From the NCBI GenBank assembly GCA_013822765.1, contig PNKY01000001.1:62001-126000 (forward strand): a stretch of 64,000 bases of DNA. The letters are read 5' to 3'. The notes under the pieces are model-generated. The model was not told the DNA's origin. It saw only the letters and a program-made list of their open reading frames with translations, and did no database searches. The position numbers and the translations under genes were made by a program. The DNA comes from Rhodospirillum sp. (GTDB lineage Bacteria; Pseudomonadota; Alphaproteobacteria; Dongiales; Dongiaceae). Shown here in pieces: positions 17,100 through 25,112 of the stretch (its first letter is position 1; each line of letters begins with the position of its first letter).

Positions 17100-17963
17100 A
17101 TGAAACGGAAACTGGCGTACCAGGTTTGCTATGCCATCGCCGCGATCTGGGCACTGCCCCACGCGGCGAACGCTGCCGGCATAGCGACCGTCGTGGACGT
17201 GGTGAACGAAGGCTACCGGACACCGCCGGGCGCCGACGAGACCTCGGCCAAAACCGCCGACGAGTTGGTGCAGGACGAAGCGCTCCGCACCGAAAAAGAG
17301 TCGGTCATTCAGGTGAAGTTCGTCGACGGCTCCGAGCTCAGCGTGGAGCAATCGAGTGAAATGGTGCTGTCCGACTATGTGTTCGATGGTTCGGCTGCGT
17401 CAGGCCTGATCAACCTCAACAACGGACTGTTCCATTTCAAGTCGAATGGCAACGACGACCAGGGTGTGAAGCTGCGCACGCCGGTCGCCACCATCGGCGT
17501 CCGCGGCACCGAGTTCCTGGTGCATGTCGACGGCGACGACGTGACCATCGTCGACATCCTCTCGGGCGGCGTCTCGGCGACGCCGCACGGCTCGGGCCAG
17601 GAGATCACCTGCTATGAAGGGCAGAGCATCCTGATTGCCGGCGAGAACGAGGACGCCCAGTGCGGCGACATCGGTTCGTTCTCGACCGCGGCCGGCCCGG
17701 CTGCCGGAAACGACGGACCGCGCGGTGGTACGCGCGGCGGCAATGGCGACAAGGAGAAGAAAGACGCTCCGCCGCCACCACCGCCGCCACCGCCACCGCC
17801 ACCGCCACCGCCGCAGGGATGCACTGATGACGATTGCTATCCCGACTATCCCTATCCCAACTACGTCCGGGCACTGCCCAAGAGCACTCCGGAGAACGGA
17901 GGCCAGCCGAACGGGGGCGGAGGCGGATTCCGGCCGGATGGCGACTACGATCGGAGAGACTAA
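17100..17963 (+). CDS. Secreted FecR-domain protein 2 with polyproline tail
   Basis: 287 residues from ATG 17100, five bases after a GGAGG site; the ATG at 17097 is too close to that site. A Sec signal peptide ends in ANAAG, and the mature protein begins GIATVVDVVNEGYRTPPG. The FecR domain carries VKFVDGSELSVE and PVATIGVRGTEFL. The conserved cysteine pair is in ITCYEGQSILI and AQCGDIGSFS. The tail has a 15-proline run (codons 17769-17813), then a Cys-Thr-Asp-Asp-Asp-Cys pair and a Tyr/Pro-rich stretch found only in this paralog. The polyproline would need EF-P for translation. A strong terminator follows at 18027. Confidence 0.85.
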   Translation: MKRKLAYQVCYAIAAIWALPHAANAAGIATVVDVVNEGYRTPPGADETSAKTADELVQDEALRTEKESVIQVKFVDGSELSVEQSSEMVLSDYVFDGSAASGLINLNNGLFHFKSNGNDDQGVKLRTPVATIGVRGTEFLVHVDGDDVTIVDILSGGVSATPHGSGQEITCYEGQSILIAGENEDAQCGDIGSFSTAAGPAAGNDGPRGGTRGGNGDKEKKDAPPPPPPPPPPPPPPPQGCTDDDCYPDYPYPNYVRALPKSTPENGGQPNGGGGGFRPDGDYDRRD

Positions 17964-18026
17964 AGCTTGAAGGAGCGCAGCCGGCGACCAACCCAAGTCG
18001 CCGCCTCATTCTTTCGGCGTTGAACG

Positions 18027-18063
18027 GACAACGGGCGGAGGGTCTCTCCGCCCGTTGTCTTTT
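18027..18063 (+). terminator. Rho-independent terminator after fecR2
   Basis: GACAACGGGCGGAG (18027-18040) pairs perfectly with CTCCGCCCGTTGTC (18046-18059) around loop GGTCT, followed by TTTT. It ends the fecR2 transcript, so fecR3 must have its own promoter. Hairpins with the same GGGCGGAG core follow fecR3 and fecR4. Confidence 0.9.
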
Positions 18064-18071
18064 GCGACACC

Positions 18072-18087
18072 TGTGACGGCCGCCACA
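18072..18087. promoter_or_regulatory. Second CRP-like site upstream of fecR3
   Basis: TGTGA, six bases (CGGCCG), then CCACA, one mismatch from the CRP consensus TGTGA-N6-TCACA. Its centre is 34 bases upstream of the centre of the perfect site at 18106. The same TGTGAC-N5-CCACA form recurs at 61942-61957. Confidence 0.5.
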
Positions 18088-18105
18088 CCGGCGATCGCCG
18101 CGCAC

Positions 18106-18121
18106 TGTGACAGCGTTCACA
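18106..18121. promoter_or_regulatory. Consensus CRP/FNR-family binding site upstream of fecR3
   Basis: The bases read CTGTGA, CAGCGT, TCACAG: a perfect TGTGA-N6-TCACA palindrome, the cAMP-CRP consensus. It lies 100 bases upstream of the fecR3 start and just after the fecR2 terminator, so it is well placed to control fecR3. Upstream of fecR4 only the right half (TTCACAGC) and neighbouring bases survive. Confidence 0.65.
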
Positions 18122-18220
18122 GCAATTCACCGCCTCTTCGTCCCATATCCCGCTCACGGCATTGCTTCGCAAGCGCGGGACCCGCTGGCCAGCGAGCCAG
18201 ATCGCATAATGGAGGAATGT

Positions 18221-18997
18221 ATGAAGAGGCAACTCGCGTATCAGATTGGCTATGTCATTGCTGCCGTCGCGTTCGGCGCGCCCGCCAGTGCGGCAGGCAT
18301 CGCAACCGTCACGGACGTGGTGAACGACGGCTACCGCACGCCGCCCGGCCACGAGGAGCAGACTGCGAAGCGCGCCGATGAACTGGTGCAGAACGAAGCG
18401 CTGCGAACCGACGACGAGTCCTCGATCCAGGTGACGTTCGTCGACGGCTCCGAGCTTCGGGTCGAAGCCGAGAGCGAGATGGTGCTGTCGGACTATGTGT
18501 TCGATGGCGCGGCCAGCAAGGGCCTCATCAACCTCAATGACGGCCTGTTCCACTTCACGTCCAACGGCAAGCCGGACCAGGGCGTGAAGCTGAAGACGCC
18601 GGTCGCCACCATCGGCGTGCGCGGCACGGAGTTCCTGGTCCATGTCGATGGCAACGACGTGACCATCATCGACATCATGGCGGGCGCGGTCGAGGCGAAG
18701 CCGAACGGCACCGGCCAAGCGATCGTGTGCGTCGGCGGCCAGAGTATCCTGATCGCCGGCCCGAACGAGGATGCGATGTGCGGCGACCTTGGCTCGTTCT
18801 CGTCCGCATCCGGTGCGCCTGACCACGACCGCAGGCCGGAGCCGGGTCATGGCGGCCAGGATCGCGAACGCCCCAAGCAGGAGAAGGCGGAACCGCCGAA
18901 GCCCGATCCCGAACCCGAACCTGATCCGGACCAGGGCGAAAATAGCGGCAGCAACGTCATGTTGTTCACCGACGAAGAGCCCTTCGAACTCGGCTGA
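18221..18997 (+). CDS. Secreted FecR-domain protein 3
   Basis: 258 residues from ATG 18221, five bases after GGAGG. The Sec signal peptide ends in PASAAG and the mature N-terminus is GIATVTDVVNDGYRTPPG. FecR features are VTFVDGSELRVE and PVATIGVRGTEFL, and the cysteine pair is IVCVGGQSILI / AMCGDLGSFS. The tail starts SGAPDHDRRPEPGH, runs through a Pro/Glu/Asp-rich segment and ends MLFTDEEPFELG. The block after the second cysteine and the EEPF end are shared with paralog 4 only, so these two are the most recent duplicates. Promoter evidence (two CRP-like sites) and flanking hairpins make it a separate transcription unit. Confidence 0.85.
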   Translation: MKRQLAYQIGYVIAAVAFGAPASAAGIATVTDVVNDGYRTPPGHEEQTAKRADELVQNEALRTDDESSIQVTFVDGSELRVEAESEMVLSDYVFDGAASKGLINLNDGLFHFTSNGKPDQGVKLKTPVATIGVRGTEFLVHVDGNDVTIIDIMAGAVEAKPNGTGQAIVCVGGQSILIAGPNEDAMCGDLGSFSSASGAPDHDRRPEPGHGGQDRERPKQEKAEPPKPDPEPEPDPDQGENSGSNVMLFTDEEPFELG

Positions 18998-19009
18998 TCG
19001 ATCGCACGT

Positions 19010-19038
19010 CAATGGGCGGAGGGTTCCTCCGCCCATTG
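19010..19038 (+). terminator. Hairpin after fecR3, related to the fecR2 terminator
   Basis: CAATGGGCGGAGG (19010-19022) pairs perfectly with CCTCCGCCCATTG (19026-19038) around GTT. The stem core is the same as after fecR2, but no T-run follows, so termination may be partial and fecR4 could be read through. Confidence 0.65.
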
Positions 19039-19270
19039 TGATTCCCGCACGGTGCGTGTGGCACCATTGCGCTGCTGACGTTGCTGTCTCGCGCACAAAG
19101 TCGTGAGCTGAAGCGGTCTCGATAGAACTTCACAGCTCTTTCACTCATATCCCTCCGCGACCGCCGCGGTTCTGGCGGCGGCGTCTGCGCAGACAGTCGG
19201 GCTGATTGTCGCTCGGCGGCGTCCATTCTCGGCGCCCCGGGCAGTGTCTATTTGCGGATGGAGGGATCCT

Positions 19271-20071
19271 TTGAAAAGGCATTTGGCCTACCAGGTCTGT
19301 TACGTCATCGCAGCCGTCGCGGCCTTCGGCGGCGGCGCGCATGCCGCCGGCATCGCCACCGTGACCGACGTCGTGAACGAGGGCTATCGCACGCCGCCCG
19401 GGCGGGAGGAACAGACCGCCAGGCGCGCCGACGAGCTGGTGCAGGACGAAGCGTTGCGCACCGATGACGACTCCTCGATCCAGGTGCAGTTCGTCGACGG
19501 CTCGCAGCTCAGCGTCGAATCGGAGAGCGAGCTTGTCCTGTCCGACTATGTGTTCGATGGCGCCGCCAGCCAGGGCATGATCAACCTGAATGACGGCTTG
19601 TTCCATTTCACGTCGAATGGCAGGCTCGACCAGGGCGTGAAGCTGAAGACGCCGGTCGCGACCATCGGTGTGCGCGGCACCGAGTTCCTGGTGCATGTCG
19701 ACGGCGACGACGCCACCGTCATCGATGTTCTGTCGGGCGCGGTGGAGGCAAGGCCGAACGGCACCGGCAAGTCGGTCGTCTGTATCGGCGGCCAGAGCAT
19801 CCTGGTCGCGGGTGCCGATTCGGATGCGCAATGCGGCGATCTCGGCTCGTTCTCCTCCGCATCCGGCGCGCCCGACCGCGACCGCAGGCCGGAGCCGGGC
19901 CATGCCGGCCAGGATCGCGAACGCCCTGAGCCGCCGGAAAAGCCGGATCGGCCGGCTCCCGATCCCGATCCCGACACCGGCGACGACGGAGGCGGTGAAG
20001 GCCCAAGCGGCGAAGGCAGCGGCAGCGGGCTCACGATGCTGTTCGACGAAGAGCCCTTCGATCTAGGCTGA
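19271..20071 (+). CDS. Secreted FecR-domain protein 4 (TTG start)
   Basis: 266 residues. The start is placed at TTG 19271 because GGAGG sits seven bases upstream and the following codons (Lys-Arg-His-Leu-Ala-Tyr-Gln) align with the ATG-started paralogs 2 and 3. The signal peptide ends in AHAAG and the mature N-terminus is GIATVTDVVNEGYRTPPG. FecR motifs VQFVDGSQLSVE and PVATIGVRGTEFL and the cysteine pair VVCIGGQSILV / AQCGDLGSFS are present. The tail shares RRPEPGHAGQDRERP with paralog 3 and ends MLFDEEPFDLG. A rarer start codon next to three ATG paralogs suggests lower translation. Confidence 0.83.
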   Translation: MKRHLAYQVCYVIAAVAAFGGGAHAAGIATVTDVVNEGYRTPPGREEQTARRADELVQDEALRTDDDSSIQVQFVDGSQLSVESESELVLSDYVFDGAASQGMINLNDGLFHFTSNGRLDQGVKLKTPVATIGVRGTEFLVHVDGDDATVIDVLSGAVEARPNGTGKSVVCIGGQSILVAGADSDAQCGDLGSFSSASGAPDRDRRPEPGHAGQDRERPEPPEKPDRPAPDPDPDTGDDGGGEGPSGEGSGSGLTMLFDEEPFDLG

Positions 20072-20083
20072 CCGGTTCGGACG

Positions 20084-20112
20084 CAATGGGCGGAGGTGTT
20101 CCCCGCTCATTG
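20084..20112. terminator. Degenerate hairpin after fecR4
   Basis: CAATGGGCGG (20084-20093) pairs with CCGCTCATTG (20103-20112) with one G-U pair. It is a weakened copy of the hairpins after fecR2 and fecR3, located between fecR4 and the convergent glutamate dehydrogenase gene, so it could serve both strands. Confidence 0.5.
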
Positions 20113-20133
20113 CCCGTTCGGCATCGGCACGAA

Positions 20134-23100
20134 TTATCCGATCAAACTGCGCAGCGTCCGGTTGGCGACGGCGAGCATGGCAAGCTCCAGCTTGCCGACC
20201 TGGCGCAGGTCGGTAAACAGACCGTCGGCCCGCGCCAGCGCCGCGCCGCGCGTCTCGCGCCAGATGGCGATCGCGTCCGCCCCGATCTGGCCTTTGGCCT
20301 GATGCAGAACGGCGGTCGTCAGATCGCGCTGGTGGCCGTAGAAGTCCTCGATGATCGCGAACACCGCCAACCGGTCCCAGTGGCTGTCGCCGATCAGCGC
20401 CCGCGCGCCGGCGCGCAGCCAGTCGAGATGGAAGGTCTCGCCCACCGCGTAATAAGTGCGGCCGGCATCCTCGACCTTCATCTTGAGATCGGCCGCGATG
20501 CGCACGATGTCGAGCGAGGAAACCAGCGCCGGCGCCTGCGCGACGCGCTGGGCCAGCGCCTGCGGCACGCCCTGCCCGATGAGCTGGGCGCGGCGCTGCT
20601 CCACCTCGGTGCGATCCTCATCCGCCAGGATCGCCATCAGCGCATTCTCGAGCGCGACCAGGCCGGGGCTGGTGGCGATGACGTTGGCCGCGATGTCGAG
20701 CGGATGCTGCCCATTGCGCAGGAACCACTGCGTCGCATGCTCGGTCAGGCGGTTGAGATCGATGAACATCTCGATCTGCAAATGGGCCGGCACCTTGTTG
20801 TCGAGCTCCTGGATACCGCTCCACAGCTCGCGCAGACGATAGGCGCCGCGCGTGATGGCATAGGCGCGCGCGATCGCCGCGGCGGTCTGTCCAGTGCGCT
20901 CCTTCATGATGTGAATGAAGGTCCCGCCCATGCGATTGATGATGGAGTTGGTGACCACGGTCGCGATGATCTCGCGCCGCAGCCGGTGCTTGCCGGTCTG
21001 CTCCTGGTAGGATTTCTGCAGGGCGCTGGGGAAATACTTGACCAGGTCGTCTTCGAGCTGCGGATCGTCTGGCAGATCGGACGGCAGCAGCTCATCGTAG
21101 ATCGAGTTCTTGGCATAGGCGAGCAGCACGGCCATCTCCGGCCTGGTCAGGCCGATGCGCTGTTTGAGACGCAGACGCACCGCCTCGTCGTCCGGCAGGA
21201 ACTCGATGGCACGGTCGAGGCGACCGGTGCGCTCCAGCGCCTTCATGAAACGGTTCTGCTGGTCGAGCAGCGTGAAGCTTTGCGCTTCCGCGATGCTGAG
21301 CGCCTGCGACTGCAGGTAGTTGTCGCGCAGCACCAGTTCGGCGACATCGTCGGTCATCTGCGCCAGCAGCTTGTCCCGCTGCTTCATGGTGAGGTCGCCG
21401 GCCTGCACCGCTTCGTTGAGCAGGATCTTGATGTTGACCTCGTGATCGGAGGTGTCGACACCGGCGGAATTGTCGAGCGCGTCGGTGTTGATCTTGACGT
21501 CATTCATCGCCGCCTCGATGCGGCCTCGCTGGGTCACACCGAGGTTGGCGCCTTCGCCCACCACCTTGGCTCTGAGCTCCTCGCCGGTGACGCGCAGCGC
21601 GTCGTTGGCGCGGTCGCCCACCTCGGCGTTGGTCTCGTCCTTGGCCCGCACGTAGGTGCCGATGCCGCCGAAGAACAGCAGGTCGATCTCCGCCTTCAGC
21701 AGGGCCTTGATCAACTCAGCGGGCGTCACCTGTTCCTTACCGATGCCGAACCGGGCGCGCACCTCGGATGACAGGGTGATGGACTTAGCCTTGCGCTCGA
21801 AGATGCCGCCGCCCTTGGAGATCAGCGCCGGGTTGTAGTCGCTCCAGGCCGAGCGCGGCAGGTCGAACAGCCGCTGCCGCTCCGCATGGCTGGTCGCCGG
21901 ATCGGGATCCGGATCGAGGAAGACATGCATGTGGTTGAAGGCCGCCAGCAGCCTGGTGTGCTTGGACAGCAGCAGGCCGTTGCCGAACACGTCGCCCGAC
22001 ATGTCGCCGACGCCGACGCAGGTGAAATCCTGCGCCTGGATGTCGGTGCCGAGCTCGCGGAAATGCCGTTTCACGCATTCCCACGCGCCTCGCGCCGTGA
22101 TGCCCATCTTCTTGTGGTCGTAGCCGGCCGAACCGCCGGAGGCGAAGGCATCGTCGAGCCAGAAGCCGTAGTCGCGCGACACGCCGTTGGCGATGTCGGA
22201 GAAGGTGGCGGTGCCCTTGTCGGCGGCGACCACCAGGTAGGGATCGTCCTCGTCGCGCCGCACCACCTCCTTGGGCGGCACCAGCTTGCCGCCGACCGCA
22301 TTGTCGGTGATGTCGAGCAGGCCGCGCATCAGGGTCTTGTAGCAATGCACCACCTCGGCCATCACCGTTTCGCGGTCGGTGGTCTGCGGCGGACGCTTCA
22401 CCACGAAGCCGCCCTTGGAGCCGACCGGAACGATGACGGCGTTCTTCACCATCTGCGCCTTCATCAGGCCCAGCACCTCGGTGCGGAAATCCTCGCGCCG
22501 GTCCGACCAGCGGATGCCGCCGCGCGCCACCTTGCCGCCGCGCAGGTGGATGGCTTCCGCGCGCGGCGAATAGACGAACACCTCCACCATCGGCCGCGGC
22601 AGCGGCAGGTCGTCCAGCTTGTGGGAATCGAGCTTGAAGGAGATGTATTCCTTGTCCTTGCCATCCGCGCCGCGCTGGAAGTAGTTGGTCCGCAGGGTCG
22701 ACTGCACTGCGTTCAGGAAGCGGCGCAGGATGCGGTCCTCGTCGAGATTGGAGACGCGGTCCAGCTCCTTGACGATGCGCTCGACGATCGCCTGCGTTTG
22801 CTTGTCGCGGTCGCCGGCATAGCCGGGATCGAACATGGCATAGAACAGGTGCACGATGTCGCGGGTGATGACCGCGTTGGCGTTCAGCGTCTGCTCCATG
22901 TAGGACTGGCTGAAGGCGATCGCGGCCTGGCGCAGGTATTTGCAGTAGGCGCGCAGCAGCGCGATGTTGCGCCAGCCGATCCCGGCGGTCACCACCAGGC
23001 GGTTGAACCCGTCATCCTCGGCATCGCCCGCCCAGATGCGGGCATAGGCCTCGTGAAACTTGTCGCGGATCTGCGGCACGTCGACTTCGGCGCCGTCCGC

Positions 23101-24948
23101 GGTGCACATGGTGAAGTCGTGGATCCAGACCGGCTTGTCCTCGCCGGCCGACTTCACTTCGAACGGAATCTCGCTGATGACCTTGAGCCCGAAATTCTCC
23201 AGCGAGGGAAGCACGGTCGAGAGTGCGATCTTGTCCTTGACCTGATAGAGCTTGAGGCGCAGCTCGTTCGGCGCGGCCTCGATCGGGCGATAGAGGTTGA
23301 TGGCGGGAACGGCCTGATGCCGCGCCTCTTCCACCCGGTCGATGTCGTGGACCGCAGCGTGGGCGTTGAAATGGTCGTCATAGCCGGCGGGGAATGCGTC
23401 GCGGTAGCGCCGCAGCAGCTCCATGCCCGCCGCCTCGCCCTTGGCCTCGACCAGCGCATCGCGCATATGGTCGGCCCAGGACCGCGCGACGTCGGCCAGC
23501 TTCGACTCGAGGTCCTTGAGATCGACTGCCGGAATCTGGCCCGGCGTGGTCGCGATGATGAATTGCAGCCGCGCCAGCGCACCGTCGCCCAGATGCACGT
23601 AGTAGGCGGACAGCGTGCCGTTGAACGCCTTTGCCACCACCTCCTGCATCCGCAGCCGCAACTCGGTGTTCATCGTATCCTTGGGCAGGAAGATGAGCGC
23701 GGTGACGAATCGCTCGTACGGATCGCGCCGCACGAACAGCGCGACACGCTGGCGCTCCTGCAGGTTGAGGATGCCGACCGCGGTCTCCAGCAGCTCGTCT
23801 TCGCTGGCCTGGAACAGTTCGTCGCGCGGATAGGTTTCGAGGATGTGGGCCAGCGCCTTGCCGTCGTGGCTGTCGGGCGAGAAGCCGGCGCGCTCGATGA
23901 TGGTCTCGATCTTGCGGTCGAGCATCGGGATCTCGCGCGGCGAGCGGCTGTAGGCGGCGGAGGTGAACAGGCCGGCGAACAGCCGCTCCCCGGTCACGTT
24001 GCCCTTGGCGTCGAAGGTCTTCACGCCGAACACGTCCATCGGCACGTCGCGATGGACGGTGGCGCGGGTGTTGGCCTTGGTGATCAGCAGCAGCTTGGGC
24101 TGGCGCAGGTACGAGCGCACCTGGGTCGGCATGCTCTCCTGGTTGCGCATGCCGCCGAAGATGCGCAGGTTGAAATCCTTGAGGATGCCGAGGGAGCGGC
24201 CGTCGACGATCTGGTACGAGGCCTTCTCGCCCTTGCCGGTCATGGCGTATTCGCGATAGCCGAGGAACGTGAAGTGGTCGTCCTCGATCCACTTCAGGAA
24301 GCGTGCGATCTCCGCGCGCTCCTCTTCGTCCACCGGCAGCTTCTTGCGGTCGATCTCCTCGATCGCCTCGCGCAGGCGCGTGCGCATTTCGCGGAAGTCG
24401 CCGACCGACGTGCGCACGTCGTTCAGCACCGATTCGATGCCGCGCTGCACCTGCTCCAGCTTTTCCGGATGACCCACCTGGGTGGCGCGGATCTGCATCA
24501 CGGATTCCGCCGGCGCGTCCGGCTTGCCGATCTCGGTGATCTGGCCGGACTTGTCGCGCGCGATGCGCATGATCGGGTGCACGACCAGGTGCACGCTGAG
24601 GTCCTGGCGCGCCAGCTCGGCGGTCACCGAATCCACCAGGAACGGCATGTCGTCGTTGACGATCTCGATCACGGTGTGGCTGGACCGCCAGCCATGCTCG
24701 TCCTGGTGCGGATTGAAGACGCGGACCTTGGCGGCGCCCGGTTGGCGCTTGTGGGCGAACTGCCAGAGCGACAGCGCGGCGCAGAACAGATCCTCGGGTG
24801 GATCCTGCGCGATATCGGCGAACGGCACATTGGCGTAGAATTGCCGGACAAAGGCTTCGACCTGGGCGGCGCGGGCGCGCTCGATCCGTCCGCCGATGAA
24901 GCGGATGACCTGGTCCATCAATTGCTGTTTCAGGGTTTCGGATTTCAT
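20134..24948 (-). CDS. gdhZ: Large NAD-specific glutamate dehydrogenase (GDH-180 type)
   Basis: 1604 residues, the size of the alphaproteobacterial L-GDH class, which deaminates glutamate to 2-oxoglutarate with NAD in the cytosol. The N-terminal ~700 residues are the large regulatory region (ACT-like segments, including VEIVNDDMPFLVDSVTAEL-type sequence near residue 90). The catalytic part in the middle has GSKGGFVVKRPP, carrying a substrate Lys, and a Rossmann region with GVGDMSGDVFGNG near residue 980. A long helical C-terminal region follows. It is monocistronic and convergent with fecR4. An AGGAC site lies just before ATG 24948. Confidence 0.97.
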   Translation of the reverse strand: MKSETLKQQLMDQVIRFIGGRIERARAAQVEAFVRQFYANVPFADIAQDPPEDLFCAALSLWQFAHKRQPGAAKVRVFNPHQDEHGWRSSHTVIEIVNDDMPFLVDSVTAELARQDLSVHLVVHPIMRIARDKSGQITEIGKPDAPAESVMQIRATQVGHPEKLEQVQRGIESVLNDVRTSVGDFREMRTRLREAIEEIDRKKLPVDEEERAEIARFLKWIEDDHFTFLGYREYAMTGKGEKASYQIVDGRSLGILKDFNLRIFGGMRNQESMPTQVRSYLRQPKLLLITKANTRATVHRDVPMDVFGVKTFDAKGNVTGERLFAGLFTSAAYSRSPREIPMLDRKIETIIERAGFSPDSHDGKALAHILETYPRDELFQASEDELLETAVGILNLQERQRVALFVRRDPYERFVTALIFLPKDTMNTELRLRMQEVVAKAFNGTLSAYYVHLGDGALARLQFIIATTPGQIPAVDLKDLESKLADVARSWADHMRDALVEAKGEAAGMELLRRYRDAFPAGYDDHFNAHAAVHDIDRVEEARHQAVPAINLYRPIEAAPNELRLKLYQVKDKIALSTVLPSLENFGLKVISEIPFEVKSAGEDKPVWIHDFTMCTADGAEVDVPQIRDKFHEAYARIWAGDAEDDGFNRLVVTAGIGWRNIALLRAYCKYLRQAAIAFSQSYMEQTLNANAVITRDIVHLFYAMFDPGYAGDRDKQTQAIVERIVKELDRVSNLDEDRILRRFLNAVQSTLRTNYFQRGADGKDKEYISFKLDSHKLDDLPLPRPMVEVFVYSPRAEAIHLRGGKVARGGIRWSDRREDFRTEVLGLMKAQMVKNAVIVPVGSKGGFVVKRPPQTTDRETVMAEVVHCYKTLMRGLLDITDNAVGGKLVPPKEVVRRDEDDPYLVVAADKGTATFSDIANGVSRDYGFWLDDAFASGGSAGYDHKKMGITARGAWECVKRHFRELGTDIQAQDFTCVGVGDMSGDVFGNGLLLSKHTRLLAAFNHMHVFLDPDPDPATSHAERQRLFDLPRSAWSDYNPALISKGGGIFERKAKSITLSSEVRARFGIGKEQVTPAELIKALLKAEIDLLFFGGIGTYVRAKDETNAEVGDRANDALRVTGEELRAKVVGEGANLGVTQRGRIEAAMNDVKINTDALDNSAGVDTSDHEVNIKILLNEAVQAGDLTMKQRDKLLAQMTDDVAELVLRDNYLQSQALSIAEAQSFTLLDQQNRFMKALERTGRLDRAIEFLPDDEAVRLRLKQRIGLTRPEMAVLLAYAKNSIYDELLPSDLPDDPQLEDDLVKYFPSALQKSYQEQTGKHRLRREIIATVVTNSIINRMGGTFIHIMKERTGQTAAAIARAYAITRGAYRLRELWSGIQELDNKVPAHLQIEMFIDLNRLTEHATQWFLRNGQHPLDIAANVIATSPGLVALENALMAILADEDRTEVEQRRAQLIGQGVPQALAQRVAQAPALVSSLDIVRIAADLKMKVEDAGRTYYAVGETFHLDWLRAGARALIGDSHWDRLAVFAIIEDFYGHQRDLTTAVLHQAKGQIGADAIAIWRETRGAALARADGLFTDLRQVGKLELAMLAVANRTLRSLIG

Positions 24949-25112
24949 GACTGTCCTGATCTTGGAGTAATCAGCCGTGCTCTTCGTGGCAGCGGTTCTG
25001 GGAGGGCGAGGCAGAGTCTAGCGCAACACCCCTGACTATTCCAGGCAAGTAAGGGGAAAGCTACGTTAAACCAACGGGTTGGTCACGCTTCCTTAACAAT
25101 CGAGGGGCTAGC

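Noticed and set aside
17769..17813. CRISPR-like or satellite repeat
   Set aside because: The repeat is a coding polyproline tract within a single gene, with no spacers.
19038..19053. CRP-like TGTGATTCCCGCACGG after fecR3
   Set aside because: The right half does not match and the left half is part of the hairpin flank.
15519..20071. Iron-citrate (Fec) signalling system
   Set aside because: There is no TonB receptor or ECF sigma factor, and the proteins have cleavable signal peptides instead of the FecR membrane helix arrangement.
21886..25035. 1049-codon plus-strand frame opposite the NAD-glutamate dehydrogenase
   Set aside because: Despite its length it has no recognisable domain and mirrors the codon pattern of the dehydrogenase gene on the other strand.
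25070..25083. ACCAAC-GG-GTTGGT palindrome between the dehydrogenase and protease genes
   Set aside because: It is short and the expected frequency of such palindromes in 64 kb is not negligible; no supporting context.
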